This document shows, one piece after another, positions 18,879 through 28,206 of a stretch of DNA of 64,000 nt; the first letter of the stretch is position 1, and each line of letters starts with the position of its first letter. The position numbers and the translations under genes are program-made. The notes under the pieces are model-generated. The model did no database searches. It worked only from the letters and a program-made list of their open reading frames with translations, and was not told where the DNA came from. This DNA comes from JL08 sp963765555 (GTDB taxonomy: Bacteria > Pseudomonadota > Alphaproteobacteria > Rhodobacterales > Rhodobacteraceae). The stretch lies in NCBI GenBank assembly GCA_963765555.1, contig CAVXWX010000005.1, forward strand, positions 251,780 through 315,779, given 5' to 3'.

Positions 18879-18975
18879 CACCCCCCTTCCCCTTGCCCTG
18901 CTTCGCGATATGTTGCACCACGGAAAGTGCATAAATGAAGCCCCGTAATGGGGAAATTTTACAAGGATAAGACAG

Positions 18976-19963
18976 ATGGCGGACGGCTCGATCGATATCA
19001 ATGCAAAACCGACCGAGACAATTTCGGTGCGCGATGTATTCGGCATCGACACCGACATGACCGTCAAGGGATTTTCCGATACATCCGATCGCGTCCCGCT
19101 TCTGGACAGCACCTATAAATTCGATCCCGATACGACACTGGCCATTCTGGCGGGATTTTCCCACAACCGCCGCGTCATGATCCAAGGCTATCACGGCACC
19201 GGAAAATCCACCCATATCGAACAGGTCGCCGCGCGGCTGAACTGGCCCACGGTACGGGTGAACCTTGACAGCCATATCAGCCGGATCGACCTGATCGGCA
19301 AGGACGCGATCAAACTGCGCGATGGTGTGCAGGTCACTGAATTTCAGGAAGGCATCCTGCCTTGGGCGCTGCGCACGCCAACCGCCATCGTCTTTGACGA
19401 ATACGACGCAGGCCGCGCCGACGTGATGTTCGTGATCCAGCGCGTGCTGGAAGTGGACGGCAAACTGACCCTGCTGGACCAGAACAAGGTGCTGGACCCG
19501 CACCCCTATTTCCGCCTGTTCGCCACCGCCAACACCGTCGGTCTGGGCGACACAACCGGCCTTTATCACGGTACACAGCAGATCAACCAAGGCCAGATGG
19601 ACCGCTGGTCACTGGTCGCAACACTGAATTATCTGAGCATCGAGGCCGAAACCGCCATCGTTCTGGCCAAAAACCCGCACTACAACAGTGACAAGGGCCG
19701 CAAGACGATCAAGCAGATGGTCACGGTTGCCGATCTGACCCGCACGGCGTTCATGATCGGGCGATCTGAGCACGGTAATGTCACCGCGTACGGTGATCGC
19801 ATGGGCCCAGAACGCCGAAATATTCCGCAATATCGGCTATGCCTTCCGCCTGTCCTTTCTGAACAAATGCGACGAGCTGGAACGCCAGACGGTTGCCGAA
19901 TTCTACCAGCGTCTGTTCGACGAGGAACTGCCCGAAAGCGCAGCCAGCACGAGCTTGGGGTGA
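18976..19963 (+). CDS. cobS: Aerobic cobaltochelatase subunit CobS, split by a +1 frameshift
   Basis: CobS is the AAA+ ATPase that, with CobT and CobN, inserts cobalt into hydrogenobyrinic acid diamide in cobalamin synthesis. Walker A is GYHGTGKST and Walker B lies in AIVFDEYDAGR. The frame is correct to AFMIG, where GGG at 19759-19761 carries one base too many. The next frame gives DLSTVMSPRTVIAWAQ and the normal C-terminus ending ELPESAAST. Without the extra G the protein is 328 residues, the usual CobS length. AAGGAT precedes the ATG. It is followed by cobT. Confidence 0.93.
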
Positions 19964-20060
19964 GGTGTGCGGTGCAGATAAGCCGGTCACTTATACTTCA
20001 TATGGCTGACGGCGCGCCCGCTATATGCGAGAAATGTGCTTTGGTGCATAGGCTCTGATC

Positions 20061-21938
20061 ATGTCCAAACACCCAGACAACCCCGCTGATCCGTTCAAAA
20101 AGGCGCTGGCCGAAGCGACCAAGGTCATGGCGCATGATCCGGAACTGAGCGTCAGTTACACGGTTGATCCGTCGGGTCTGTCGGGCGATGCGATGCGCCT
20201 GCCGCAGGTCAGCCGCCGGATGACACGGGACGAGGTGTTGCTGGCGCGGGGCACCGCTGATGCGCTGGCCTTGAACCGGCGCTATCACAATGACAGCACC
20301 CATGCGCGGTACGCCCCGCCCGGCGACATGGCGCGCGAATTATATGAAGCGATGGAAACCGCCCGCTGCGAAGCGATGGGCGCGCGCGACATGCCCGGCA
20401 CGGCCGGCAATATCGACGCCAAGATCGCACATGAAGCGACGCGCAAAGGCTATGAGGACTGCAAACAGCCCTCGGATGCGCCGCTTTCGGTGGCCGCTGG
20501 GTATCTGATCCGCCATCTGGCCACGGGGCGCGACCTGCCCGCTGGTGCGCAAAACGTGATGGAACTGTGGCGCGGCTTTATCGAAGAACAGGCCGGTGGC
20601 ACGCTCGACAACTTGCAGGACACATTGTCGGATCAGGCCTCTTTCGCCAAATTCGCGCGGCAGGTGATTTCCGATCTGGGCTATGGCGACCAGTTGGGCG
20701 ACGACCCAGACCAGCTGGACGACGAGAACGAAGACGAAGCCGAAGAGGGCAGCGAAGAAGAACAGGACCCCGACAGCACCGGCGATCAGGACGACGACGA
20801 TCAAGAGGCCGAAGCCAGCGCCGAACAAAGCCAGGAAGACCAGCAGGACGCGTCACAGGCGCAGGTCAGCATGGATGAAATGGCCGACGAAGAGATGGGT
20901 GAAGAGGCCGAGATGCCAGAAGGCGAAGCCCCGCTGGAACCCCCTGCCCCGCAACCGGTTTCGGACGCAGATCCGAATTACACGGTCTACCTGGGCGATC
21001 ACGATGAAGAAATCGCCGCCGAAGATCTGGCCGAACCTGTCGAACTGGAACGGTTGCGCGCCTATCTGGACCAGCAACTGGAACCGCTGAAAGGCGCTGT
21101 GTCGCGGCTTGCCAACAAATTGCAGCGCCGCCTTCAGGCGCAGCAGAACCGGTCTTGGGAATTTGATCGCGAAGAGGGCATTCTGGATGCCGGTCGTCTG
21201 GCCCGCGTTGTGGCCAGCCCGACAACGCCGCTGTCTTTCAAGGTCGAAAAAGACACCGAATTCCGCGATACGGTTGTAACCCTGCTGCTGGACAATTCCG
21301 GTTCCATGCGCGGCCGCCCGATTTCGATTGCGGCGATTTGCGCCGATGTTCTGGCCCGCACGCTGGAACGCTGCAACGTCAAGGTGGAAATTCTGGGCTT
21401 CACCACCCGCGCGTGGAAAGGCGGGCAAGCCCGCGAGGCATGGCTGGCCAACGGCCGCCCCGGACAACCGGGCCGCCTGAATGATCTGCGCCACATCATC
21501 TACAAATCCGCCGATGCCCCATGGCGGCGCACGCGCCCCAATCTGGGCCTGATGATGAAGGAAGGCCTGCTGAAGGAAAACATCGACGGCGAAGCGCTGG
21601 AATGGGCCCACCGCCGGATGCTGGGACGTGCGGAAAGCCGCAAAATCCTGATGGTGATTTCGGACGGGGCGCCGGTGGATGATTCCACGCTGTCAGTGAA
21701 CCCTGCCAACTATCTGGAAAAACACCTGCGCGATGTGATCGCCATGGTGGAACGCCGCCGCGCTGTCGAGCTTTTGGCGATTGGTATCGGGCATGATGTG
21801 ACGCGCTATTATGACCGCGCGGTTACGATCACCGATGTGGAACAACTGGCGGGCGCAATGACAGAACAACTGGCGGCGCTTTTTGACAATGACCCAAGGG
21901 CACGGGCGCGTGTCATGGGGATCCGGCGCGCGGGTTGA
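20061..21938 (+). CDS. cobT: Aerobic cobaltochelatase subunit CobT
   Basis: This 625-residue partner of CobS forms the chaperone-like ring that drives CobN during cobalt insertion. The N-terminal helical domain (to about residue 215) is followed by a long acidic stretch, rich in Asp, Glu and Gln (about 215-320), typical of CobT. A C-terminal von Willebrand A domain has the MIDAS motif DNSGSMRGRP and the later SDGAPVDDST. It starts at ATG 20061, 97 bases after cobS. It is complete and in frame. Confidence 0.96.
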   Translation: MSKHPDNPADPFKKALAEATKVMAHDPELSVSYTVDPSGLSGDAMRLPQVSRRMTRDEVLLARGTADALALNRRYHNDSTHARYAPPGDMARELYEAMETARCEAMGARDMPGTAGNIDAKIAHEATRKGYEDCKQPSDAPLSVAAGYLIRHLATGRDLPAGAQNVMELWRGFIEEQAGGTLDNLQDTLSDQASFAKFARQVISDLGYGDQLGDDPDQLDDENEDEAEEGSEEEQDPDSTGDQDDDDQEAEASAEQSQEDQQDASQAQVSMDEMADEEMGEEAEMPEGEAPLEPPAPQPVSDADPNYTVYLGDHDEEIAAEDLAEPVELERLRAYLDQQLEPLKGAVSRLANKLQRRLQAQQNRSWEFDREEGILDAGRLARVVASPTTPLSFKVEKDTEFRDTVVTLLLDNSGSMRGRPISIAAICADVLARTLERCNVKVEILGFTTRAWKGGQAREAWLANGRPGQPGRLNDLRHIIYKSADAPWRRTRPNLGLMMKEGLLKENIDGEALEWAHRRMLGRAESRKILMVISDGAPVDDSTLSVNPANYLEKHLRDVIAMVERRRAVELLAIGIGHDVTRYYDRAVTITDVEQLAGAMTEQLAALFDNDPRARARVMGIRRAG

Positions 21939-21985
21939 CGCGCCGGAGCCTCCGGCGGAAGTATTTCTGAAAAGATGAAGGGGTT
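21938..21985 (+). repeat. Roseobacter-type intergenic palindrome
   Basis: CGCCGGA (21941-21947), GCC, TCCGGCG (21951-21957) form a perfect 7-bp hairpin, followed by GAAGTATTTCTGAAAAGATGAAG. I recall this hairpin plus AGTATTT and AAAGATGAAG as a very common intergenic element in Rhodobacteraceae genomes. It sits between cobT and the aminopeptidase and may end cobT transcription or stabilise its 3' end. Only one clear copy was seen here. Confidence 0.55.
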
Positions 21986-21988
21986 GGG

Positions 21989-23788
21989 ATGTTTCAAAGC
22001 TTTGAGGTGACCGCCCGCCCCGAACAGGGGCCGCCCCGACTGGCCGCGCTGCGCGCAGAAATGAAAAAAGCCGGGTTGGACGGCTTTCTGGTGCCGCGCG
22101 CGGATGCGCATCAGGGCGAATATGTGGCCCCGCACGACGAACGGTTGGCCTGGCTGACCGGGTTTACAGGATCGGCCGGTTTTTGTGCGGTTCTGGCGGA
22201 AAAAGCCGGTGTGTTCATTGACGGACGCTATCGCACGCAGGTCAAAGCGCAGGTGGCCGATTTGTTCACACCGGTGCCATGGCCGGAAACAAACCTTGCC
22301 GATTGGCTGAAAGACAACCTGTCCGGCGAAAGCACGGTCGGGTTTGATCCGTGGCTTCACACTGTAAACCAGATCAGACAAAGCACCGACGCGCTGGCGG
22401 GCAGTGGCATCACTTTGCGCCCTTGCGAAAATCTGGTGGACCGGATCTGGCCGGATCAACCCGCCCCGCCGATGAACCCTGTCAAACCGCAACCGTTGGA
22501 ATATGCCGGCGAAAGCCACGGGGACAAGATCAGGCGACTGGTGACATCCTTGCAAGACAAGAACTGCAAGGCCGCGGTGATCACGCTGCCGGATTCGATC
22601 ATGTGGATGTTGAACATTCGCGGCAGTGATATTCCGCGCAATCCGGTCGCACACGGGTTTGTGGTTTTGCATGCAGACGCGCGCGTTGAGTTCTTTGTGC
22701 ACGAAGGCAAACGCGGAACCATTGCCGAGCATCTGGGGCCTGCCGTGCGCCTGATGGATCCGGACATTTTTCTGGACCATATCGCCACGTTGGACGGGCC
22801 TGTTCTGCTTGATGCGGGCAGCGCCCCGGTTGCAATCGAACGGGCATTGCAAGACGCACAGGTTGAAGTTGTGCTGGGGGATGATCCTTGCGCGATGCCC
22901 AAGGCGTGCAAGAACCCGATTGAAATCGCGGGCAGCGCCGAAGCCCATTTGCGCGACGCTGTTGCGATGGTCGAGCTTCTTGCGTGGTTGGATGCGCAGC
23001 CGCCCGGGACCTTGCGGGAAACCGATGTTGTGAGCCGTCTGGAACAGGCGCGCCGCGCCAGTAACGCCTTGCAGGATATCAGTTTCGAAACCATTGCAGG
23101 CACCGGCGCAAACGGTGCGATCATGCATTACCGCGTCACAACGGAAACCGACACGGTCTTGAAAGACGGCGAATTTCTAGTGCTCGACAGTGGTGGCCAG
23201 TATCTGGACGGTACAACAGATATCACCCGAACCATTCCCATCGGGGATGTAGCTGACGAACCAAAGCGCTGCTTTACGCGTGTCCTGCAGGGTATGATTG
23301 CGATGTCACGACTGCGTTGGCCCAAGGGGCTGGCAGGACGCGATATCGAAGCCATCGGGCGGTTGCCCTTGTGGCTGGCGGGTCAGGATTTCGATCACGG
23401 GCTTGGGCACGGGGTTGGCGTGTATCTGAGCGTGCATGAAGGCCCGCAGCGGCTAAGCCGTGTCAGCCACGTTCCCCTTGAACCCGGCATGATCCTTTCC
23501 AATGAACCGGGATATTATCGGGAAGGCGCGTTTGGCATCCGGATCGAAAACCTGTTGGTGGTGGAAGTGGCCCCAGACATCCCGGGTGCAGACAGCCACC
23601 GCAATATGTTGCACTGGCAGACGTTGACCTATGTGCCCATCGACCGCCGTGCGATAATTGCCGACATGCTGAGCGAGGCCGAGCGCGACTGGTTGAACGC
23701 CTACCACCGCAGCGTTGCACAAAAAGTAGGCCCGCGTCTGGGCAAGGCCGCAAAAACATGGTTGGATGCCGCGACGGCCCCGATCTGA
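21989..23788 (+). CDS. Xaa-Pro aminopeptidase, M24B family
   Basis: A 599-residue cytosolic metallopeptidase that removes N-terminal residues preceding proline. It has the three-domain architecture of the eukaryote-like aminopeptidase P (two creatinase N-terminal domains and a C-terminal pita-bread domain). Metal ligands lie in LVLDSGGQYLDGTTDITRT, GHGVGVYLSVHEGP, LSNEPGYY and IRIENLLVV. DSGG-DGTTD supplies the two aspartates. The ATG at 21989 follows GAAGGGG. It is complete. Confidence 0.94.
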   Translation: MFQSFEVTARPEQGPPRLAALRAEMKKAGLDGFLVPRADAHQGEYVAPHDERLAWLTGFTGSAGFCAVLAEKAGVFIDGRYRTQVKAQVADLFTPVPWPETNLADWLKDNLSGESTVGFDPWLHTVNQIRQSTDALAGSGITLRPCENLVDRIWPDQPAPPMNPVKPQPLEYAGESHGDKIRRLVTSLQDKNCKAAVITLPDSIMWMLNIRGSDIPRNPVAHGFVVLHADARVEFFVHEGKRGTIAEHLGPAVRLMDPDIFLDHIATLDGPVLLDAGSAPVAIERALQDAQVEVVLGDDPCAMPKACKNPIEIAGSAEAHLRDAVAMVELLAWLDAQPPGTLRETDVVSRLEQARRASNALQDISFETIAGTGANGAIMHYRVTTETDTVLKDGEFLVLDSGGQYLDGTTDITRTIPIGDVADEPKRCFTRVLQGMIAMSRLRWPKGLAGRDIEAIGRLPLWLAGQDFDHGLGHGVGVYLSVHEGPQRLSRVSHVPLEPGMILSNEPGYYREGAFGIRIENLLVVEVAPDIPGADSHRNMLHWQTLTYVPIDRRAIIADMLSEAERDWLNAYHRSVAQKVGPRLGKAAKTWLDAATAPI

Positions 23789-23856
23789 CACCGCGATGTC
23801 GCATCACGGGGCCACCATCAAAGAGATTGCAGACTGCAAGAAAGGTTCTGACCATT

Positions 23857-24201
23857 ATGGCTGATCACATTAGAATTCGCAAAGCGCCGGGGCGCTGGTC
23901 GGTCCGTGCCGGCGGTGCCGTTCTGGCGGAAAGCGCGAACGCGCTTGAATTGTCCGAGGGCGATTATCCCCCTGTGATCTATTTTCCCAAGACTGACATC
24001 GCCATGGCGATGTTGGACCTATCCGATCATACCACCCATTGCCCGCACAAGGGCGACGCGACCTATTACGCCATCGCCAGCCGCAGTGCGACATACAAGA
24101 ACGCCGCATGGTCCTACGACGCGCCCAAAGAAAATGTCGCCCGCATAAAAGACCATATCGCGTTTTATGCAAATGAAGATGTGACCGTGGAACAGATCTA
24201 A
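23857..24201 (+). CDS. DUF427 domain-containing protein
   Basis: A 114-residue protein of the DUF427 family, with the typical blocks VIYFPKTDIAM, THCPHKGDATYY and AAWSYDAP. It is a compact beta-rich domain of unknown function found alone in many bacteria. The ATG at 23857 follows AGAAAGG; the same frame is open upstream into the aminopeptidase gene but without a sensible start. It probably shares the aminopeptidase transcript. Confidence 0.88.
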   Translation: MADHIRIRKAPGRWSVRAGGAVLAESANALELSEGDYPPVIYFPKTDIAMAMLDLSDHTTHCPHKGDATYYAIASRSATYKNAAWSYDAPKENVARIKDHIAFYANEDVTVEQI

Positions 24202-24225
24202 AACAGACCAAGGCGCGCGCCCGCG

Positions 24226-25914
24226 TTATGAATGCTCTTCAGCTGCGGTCGCGGCCAGCGCCCTGTTATATGCCTTAAGCGCATCCACATGGAACAATGC
24301 CCCCCACAATTCGGGCGGGGCGTCTTCGCCTTTTAGCGTGACCACAGGAATAAAGCTGACGCCGGATTTTTCGAAAACCGGCATCGCGGCCTCAAGCGTG
24401 GCATTGCCGTCGATATAGATGCCGTCCTTGATCATATCCCAACATGCGGCTTCATCCACGCCACGCTCGTCTTCCATTGTGCGCATAACCGTCGCGACCC
24501 GGAACATTGCCAGCAGATAGGCTTGCGGTCCGGCGGCCAAATGGATGTTACGCCGTTCCAGTTGGGTCAGGAAAAACGAGCGGTCCACCAAACGCGAGGC
24601 CAGAGCCGTAGACAATGAAACCGAGACCATAACGGCAATTCCGGTTTGCCAGTCTCCGGTCAGCTCGAACACGATCAGCGTTGTTGATATCGGCGCGCCC
24701 AGAACGGCCGCTGCAACAGCGCCGGTGCCCGCGAGTGCGTAAAGCGTGGTAGACCCCGACACATCAGGCAACAGCCCTGTGGCGACCAAACCGAAAGACA
24801 GCCCTGTCAGGGCCCCCACCATAAGCGATGGGGAAAACACGCCACCCCCCATACGCCCGGCCATGGTAATTGCGACCGCGATTGTCTTCAGAACCGCGAA
24901 CACCACCGCTTCGTGCAAGGCAAGCTCACCGTTCAGGGCCAGTGATGTGGTTTCGTATCCGACGCCGATGATGTGGGGAAACCAGATGGCCAGCGCCCCG
25001 AGCAGCGCCCCGGCCACTGCGGGCCGCAACCAACGTGGCAACCCTGTCTTGTTCTGGATATGCGTGCCAACGTCTTCGGCCCAGAAAATGGCTTTCATCA
25101 GGGTCACCGCCACCAGCCCGCACAACAGCCCGAGGATCAGGAATGCCGGCAATTCAACATAGAACTGCAACGCGCCTTCCAATGGGCGGGTAAATTCGGT
25201 GACATTGCCAAATTCAAGCCGGTTGATCACGGTTCCGGCGACAGACGCAATGACAATCGGCGCGAATGCATGAACCGCAAAATGGCGCAACACCACCTCG
25301 AGCGCGAACAGGGTGCCTGCGATTGGCGCGTTGAAACTGGCCGAAACCGCCGCCGCCACCGCGCAGCCCAACAAATCACGCCCCGTGATCCCGTCAGCTT
25401 GAATCCGGTTGCTGACCCATGTTGAAATGACGCCCGCCATGTGAACTACCGGGCCTTCCCGCCCTGTTGACCCACCGGAACTTAACGTCACAAGCGATGC
25501 AAAGGCCGATGCGATACCGGCCTTGGTTTCAACCCGGCCGTCCTGCATTGCCGCGCCTTCAATCACGTCAGCCACAGACCGGACCCGCCCGTCAGGCGTG
25601 AAACGGTGCAAGACAAGGCCCACAATCAAACCACCGACGATCGGAATGGTCAGAATCCAGTACCATGGCAGACCGGATGCGAAGCTGTGCAAATGTTGCA
25701 CATCATCCGTCCCGTATAATAACGCCTGAAGGCTTTCGATGGCTTTTCGAAACGTCAGCGCGGCAAATCCGGCCCCGATCCCGATCAACAATGCGATGAA
25801 CCAGAACTGCATCTGGCTGGGGCCGCGATCCAGCATGATCCGCCACACATCCTTGCTGGCCTTTTTTGCCTGGTCCATCTGTTGGGACAAAAAAGAACGC
25901 GGTGGATCAGACAT
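24226..25914 (-). CDS. ClC-family chloride channel or Cl-/H+ antiporter
   Basis: A 562-residue membrane protein with 10 or more hydrophobic segments. The selectivity motifs are present: SSGGSTGREGPVVH (GREGP carries the gating glutamate), GGVFSPSLMVGA, and a tyrosine region in TTLYALAGTGAVAA. A CBS-like soluble domain occupies the C-terminus from about residue 460. Whether it is a channel or exchanger depends on a second, internal glutamate that I cannot place with confidence. It is convergent with the DUF427 gene. Confidence 0.92.
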   Translation of the reverse strand: MSDPPRSFLSQQMDQAKKASKDVWRIMLDRGPSQMQFWFIALLIGIGAGFAALTFRKAIESLQALLYGTDDVQHLHSFASGLPWYWILTIPIVGGLIVGLVLHRFTPDGRVRSVADVIEGAAMQDGRVETKAGIASAFASLVTLSSGGSTGREGPVVHMAGVISTWVSNRIQADGITGRDLLGCAVAAAVSASFNAPIAGTLFALEVVLRHFAVHAFAPIVIASVAGTVINRLEFGNVTEFTRPLEGALQFYVELPAFLILGLLCGLVAVTLMKAIFWAEDVGTHIQNKTGLPRWLRPAVAGALLGALAIWFPHIIGVGYETTSLALNGELALHEAVVFAVLKTIAVAITMAGRMGGGVFSPSLMVGALTGLSFGLVATGLLPDVSGSTTLYALAGTGAVAAAVLGAPISTTLIVFELTGDWQTGIAVMVSVSLSTALASRLVDRSFFLTQLERRNIHLAAGPQAYLLAMFRVATVMRTMEDERGVDEAACWDMIKDGIYIDGNATLEAAMPVFEKSGVSFIPVVTLKGEDAPPELWGALFHVDALKAYNRALAATAAEEHS

Positions 25915-26047
25915 CTGGAGCTTACATCAGGAAACCTGTGCCAAGACTAAGCAAATATGAACGGCGCGCGATAGCCCCGTTGCCGTTAATAGCGTGAAAC
26001 TGCGGCCAAAATCGCACCTTTGATCCGGCCACAGACAGGTTGCCGGT

Positions 26048-26380
26048 CTAGCGGGTCTCACACCGGTTGATTGAAGTCCCGTAACAATCGAGGCTTTGTT
26101 CTTGCGCGACCGAACGATCGATGTCGATGAACCCAAATTGCCCTACGATATCTTGTTGAACCAATTCATCATCCGGTGCGCCTTGATCATCGCGCCCGGC
26201 AGGTTCACCTGCAGACGGACCGGCAGAGGGGCCTGCGGGATCATTGGACGGGCCAGTGTCGCCCGGCGAATCGTCCGCGCCGATGAACGCGCCAGAAGCC
26301 GTAGCCAGGCACGCAAAAACAATGACATAGGGGATGGTACGGGTGGCGGACAGTATCCGCATTGGTACTGATAAAAACAT
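26048..26380 (-). CDS. Small secreted hypothetical protein
   Basis: About 110 residues, family not recognised. A hydrophobic N-terminal segment (MRILSATRTIPYVIVFACLATASGA) looks like a signal peptide. A low-complexity region rich in Gly, Pro, Ala and Asp follows (SPGDTGPSNDPAGPSAG), then a short conserved-looking end with two cysteines (LDCYGTSINRCETR) that may form a disulfide. Starts at GTG 26392, ATG 26380 or ATG 26362 are all possible; none has a strong ribosome-binding site. An opposite-strand frame of 91 codons is less protein-like. Confidence 0.5.
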   Translation of the reverse strand: MFLSVPMRILSATRTIPYVIVFACLATASGAFIGADDSPGDTGPSNDPAGPSAGPSAGEPAGRDDQGAPDDELVQQDIVGQFGFIDIDRSVAQEQSLDCYGTSINRCETR

Positions 26381-26463
26381 TACAAAACTCACTTACAAAC
26401 ACAAAAATACTACTACAATCTTAACGCTAGTCGGTCGGAGCGGTGTTGGTCAACCCTAGATTT

Positions 26464-26494
26464 TGACACAATCGGTGCACATTTCTGACACAAT
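26464..26494. repeat. Two TGACACAAT direct repeats upstream of the small secreted protein gene
   Basis: TGACACAAT occurs at 26464-26472 and 26486-26494, 22 bases apart, in the 140 bases between the recN 3' end and the start of the small secreted protein gene. Spacing of two helical turns suggests an operator or activator site for that gene. The binding protein is unknown. Confidence 0.35.
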
Positions 26495-26519
26495 TAGCGC
26501 CATGCACATGCACCAGACA

Positions 26520-28169
26520 CTATCCGGCCAGCAATACCCGCGCCGCGCCGCGTGCCTCGTCCGTGATGGAATCGCCCGCCAGCATACGCGCGATTTCGTC
26601 AACACGTGCGTCTTGCGGCAAGGCAACGACTGTTGATGTTGTCATGCCACCTTTGACCTGTTTTTCCACACGCCAATGATGCGCACCCAAGGCCGCAACC
26701 TGCGGTGAATGGGTGACAACCAAAACCTGCCCGTCTTGGGCAAGCGCGGATAAACGCCGCCCAACCGCATCTGCGGTCGCGCCGCCAACGCCACGGTCAA
26801 TTTCATCGAAAATCATGGTTACGCCGCTGTTCTGGCCCGTCAGACAGACTTTCAACGCCAACAGGAACCGGCTGAGTTCACCACCCGACGCAATGCGCGC
26901 CAGCGGGCCAGCGGGCGCACCGGGGTTTGTGGCTACGGAAAACGCGACAAGGTCAATGCCGTCCGGCCCCGGATCGGCCGGGGTCACTTGCGTTTCAAAC
27001 ACCGCCCTGTCCATTTTCAGTGGCGCGAGTTCGGACATCACCGCCTTGTCCAGCCGGCCAGCCGCTTTCTTGCGCACTGCGCTCAGACGCTCGGCGGCTT
27101 GGGTATAGTCGGCTTGCGCACTTGAAAGCGCCTTTTTCAACTCTGCAAGATCGGCATCACCCGCATCCAGTGCGGCCAGTTTCTGGCGCAGCATGTCGCC
27201 GAATGATCCCAGATCATCCGGCAATACATCATGCTTGCGCGCCAGCGCTCGGATCGCGAACAGGCGTTCTTCGGTTTCTTCCAAATCGACAGGATTAAAG
27301 GACAACACGTCAAGCGCACGGGCGATACCGTCTGCCGCTTCGTCCAATTCAACCATGGCGCGGCCCAAAGCCGAAAGCGGTGCATCCAGATGGCCTTCGG
27401 CCTTGTCGGCCACACCGTCCAGCCAGCGCATGGCATTTCCCAGCGCACCTTCTGCGCCGTCATGGCCCAAAGCGTCATGCGCCCGTTGCACATCTTCGCG
27501 TATTTTTTCCGCGCCTTGCATCAATCGGCGCGCGGCATCCAGCGCCGTATCTTCGCCTGTCTGCGGGTCAAGCGCATCCAGTTCGGCCATGGCGTGGCGC
27601 AAATATTCTTCTTCATCGCGCGCGGCGGCCAATGCCGCTTCGGCCTGATCAACCGCCTTGCGCGCCTTGCCCAAAACAGACCAAAGCGATCGCAGCTTGG
27701 CGCGGTCCTGTTCCAGACCGGCAAAACTGTCCAGCAGATCGCGGTGGCCCCGCGGGTTCAACAACCCGCGATCATCGTGCTGGCCGTGCAATTCCACCAA
27801 GGTTTCCGACAAAAGGCGCAGCACATCCCCCGAACAGCGCCGGTCATTCACCCATGCCGTCTTGCGCCCGTCCGATGTGTTCACCCGCCGCAGGATCAAT
27901 TCCGGCCCCACCGGCAATCCCGCCTCTTGCAGAACGGCGTAGGCGGCGTGCCCTTCGGGCAGATCAAACCACGCGGTCACCTCGCCCTGCTCGGCCCCCT
28001 GGCGCACAAGTTCGGCGCGCCCGCGCCATCCAAGCACAAAGCCCAGCGAATCCAGCAAAATGGATTTCCCTGCGCCGGTTTCACCGGTCAACACATTCAG
28101 CCCCGGCTGGAAGGCAAGTTCCAGACGGTCAATGATCAGCATATCCCTGATATCAAGGCCGCGCAGCAT
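26520..28169 (-). CDS. recN: DNA repair ATPase RecN
   Basis: A 549-residue SMC-like ATPase acting in recombinational repair of double-strand breaks. Walker A GETGAGKSILLDSLGF is at the N-terminus. A coiled-coil region with many Ala, Glu and Arg residues lies between about 150 and 350. The C-terminal half-site has SGGELSRFLLALK and MIFDEIDRGVGG. The ATG at 28169 fits the conserved MLRGLDIRDMLIIDRLEL start. It follows bamD by 37 bases at the end of the cell-envelope block. Confidence 0.95.
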   Translation of the reverse strand: MLRGLDIRDMLIIDRLELAFQPGLNVLTGETGAGKSILLDSLGFVLGWRGRAELVRQGAEQGEVTAWFDLPEGHAAYAVLQEAGLPVGPELILRRVNTSDGRKTAWVNDRRCSGDVLRLLSETLVELHGQHDDRGLLNPRGHRDLLDSFAGLEQDRAKLRSLWSVLGKARKAVDQAEAALAAARDEEEYLRHAMAELDALDPQTGEDTALDAARRLMQGAEKIREDVQRAHDALGHDGAEGALGNAMRWLDGVADKAEGHLDAPLSALGRAMVELDEAADGIARALDVLSFNPVDLEETEERLFAIRALARKHDVLPDDLGSFGDMLRQKLAALDAGDADLAELKKALSSAQADYTQAAERLSAVRKKAAGRLDKAVMSELAPLKMDRAVFETQVTPADPGPDGIDLVAFSVATNPGAPAGPLARIASGGELSRFLLALKVCLTGQNSGVTMIFDEIDRGVGGATADAVGRRLSALAQDGQVLVVTHSPQVAALGAHHWRVEKQVKGGMTTSTVVALPQDARVDEIARMLAGDSITDEARGAARVLLAG

Positions 28170-28206
28170 GGTGTTTATCGATTATCCAAAGACGGTATCA
28201 CCGCCA

